A stretch of DNA of 64,000 nt from Ceratotherium simum simum. Its lineage: Eukaryota > Chordata > Mammalia > Perissodactyla > Rhinocerotidae. Both the position numbers and the translations under genes were made by a program. How positions within the stretch are numbered: position 1 is the stretch's first letter; every line of letters starts with the position of its first letter. The notes under the pieces are model-generated. The model did not search any database, was not told the origin of the DNA, and worked only from the letters and a program-made list of their open reading frames with translations. Below are positions 63,931 through 64,000 of the stretch, in pieces. The DNA is taken from the NCBI RefSeq assembly GCF_000283155.1, contig NW_004454177.1:6649060-6713059 (forward strand), in the 5' to 3' direction.

Positions 63931-64000
63931 CCTGCCATTCTACTTAACTGAGTAAATAGAAGCTTTCAATGTGGTCGTCCTCAGTTTCCTTCCCCTCTCT

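Overview
The window is nuclear DNA from a perissodactyl mammal (horse, ass, rhinoceros or tapir; I cannot say which). The main evidence is about 27 copies of the tRNA-derived equine repetitive element (ERE) SINE. They carry the typical head GGGCCGGCCC, a tRNA-like body and the 3' text CAACTATCTACTGGGGCTTT, and most have clear target-site duplications. Around them lie ordinary mammalian L1, L2, MIR, MaLR-LTR and MER5A-type repeats.

One protein-coding gene is supported. A CpG island at about 28.2-29.2 kb contains the first exon of SIK3 (salt-inducible kinase 3) on the + strand. It encodes the start of the kinase domain, including the glycine-rich loop GKGNFAVV, and ends at a splice donor at 28920/28921. 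A 238-base assembly gap covers the probable start codon. The rest of the window, 28.9-64 kb, is the first part of SIK3 intron 1; exon 2, with the VAIK lysine, is not present. The first 28 kb is the 5' flank. In human, SIK3 lies between the APOA cluster and PAFAH1B2, so this flank should be the SIK3-PAFAH1B2 intergenic interval; no PAFAH1B2 exon was seen.

Layout. 0-8.8 kb: sense L1 fragments of several ages with EREs and MIR/L2. 8.8-15 kb: mostly unique sequence, two MaLR LTRs and several EREs. 15.4-20.5 kb: two antisense L1 blocks with nested EREs. 20.5-24.5 kb: L2/MIR relics and two EREs. 24.5-35.8 kb: a zone around the promoter with no ERE and no L1, only MIR/L2 relics. 35.8-64 kb: intron 1, with fifteen EREs and L1 fragments that are nearly all antisense to SIK3.

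No operon, CRISPR array, phage, toxin system or clearly new biological system is visible. The observations most worth checking are the hidden SIK3 start, loss of the internal methionine once used as the SIK3 start, a duplicated motif in the promoter, the young-repeat-free promoter zone, and some SINE structures.
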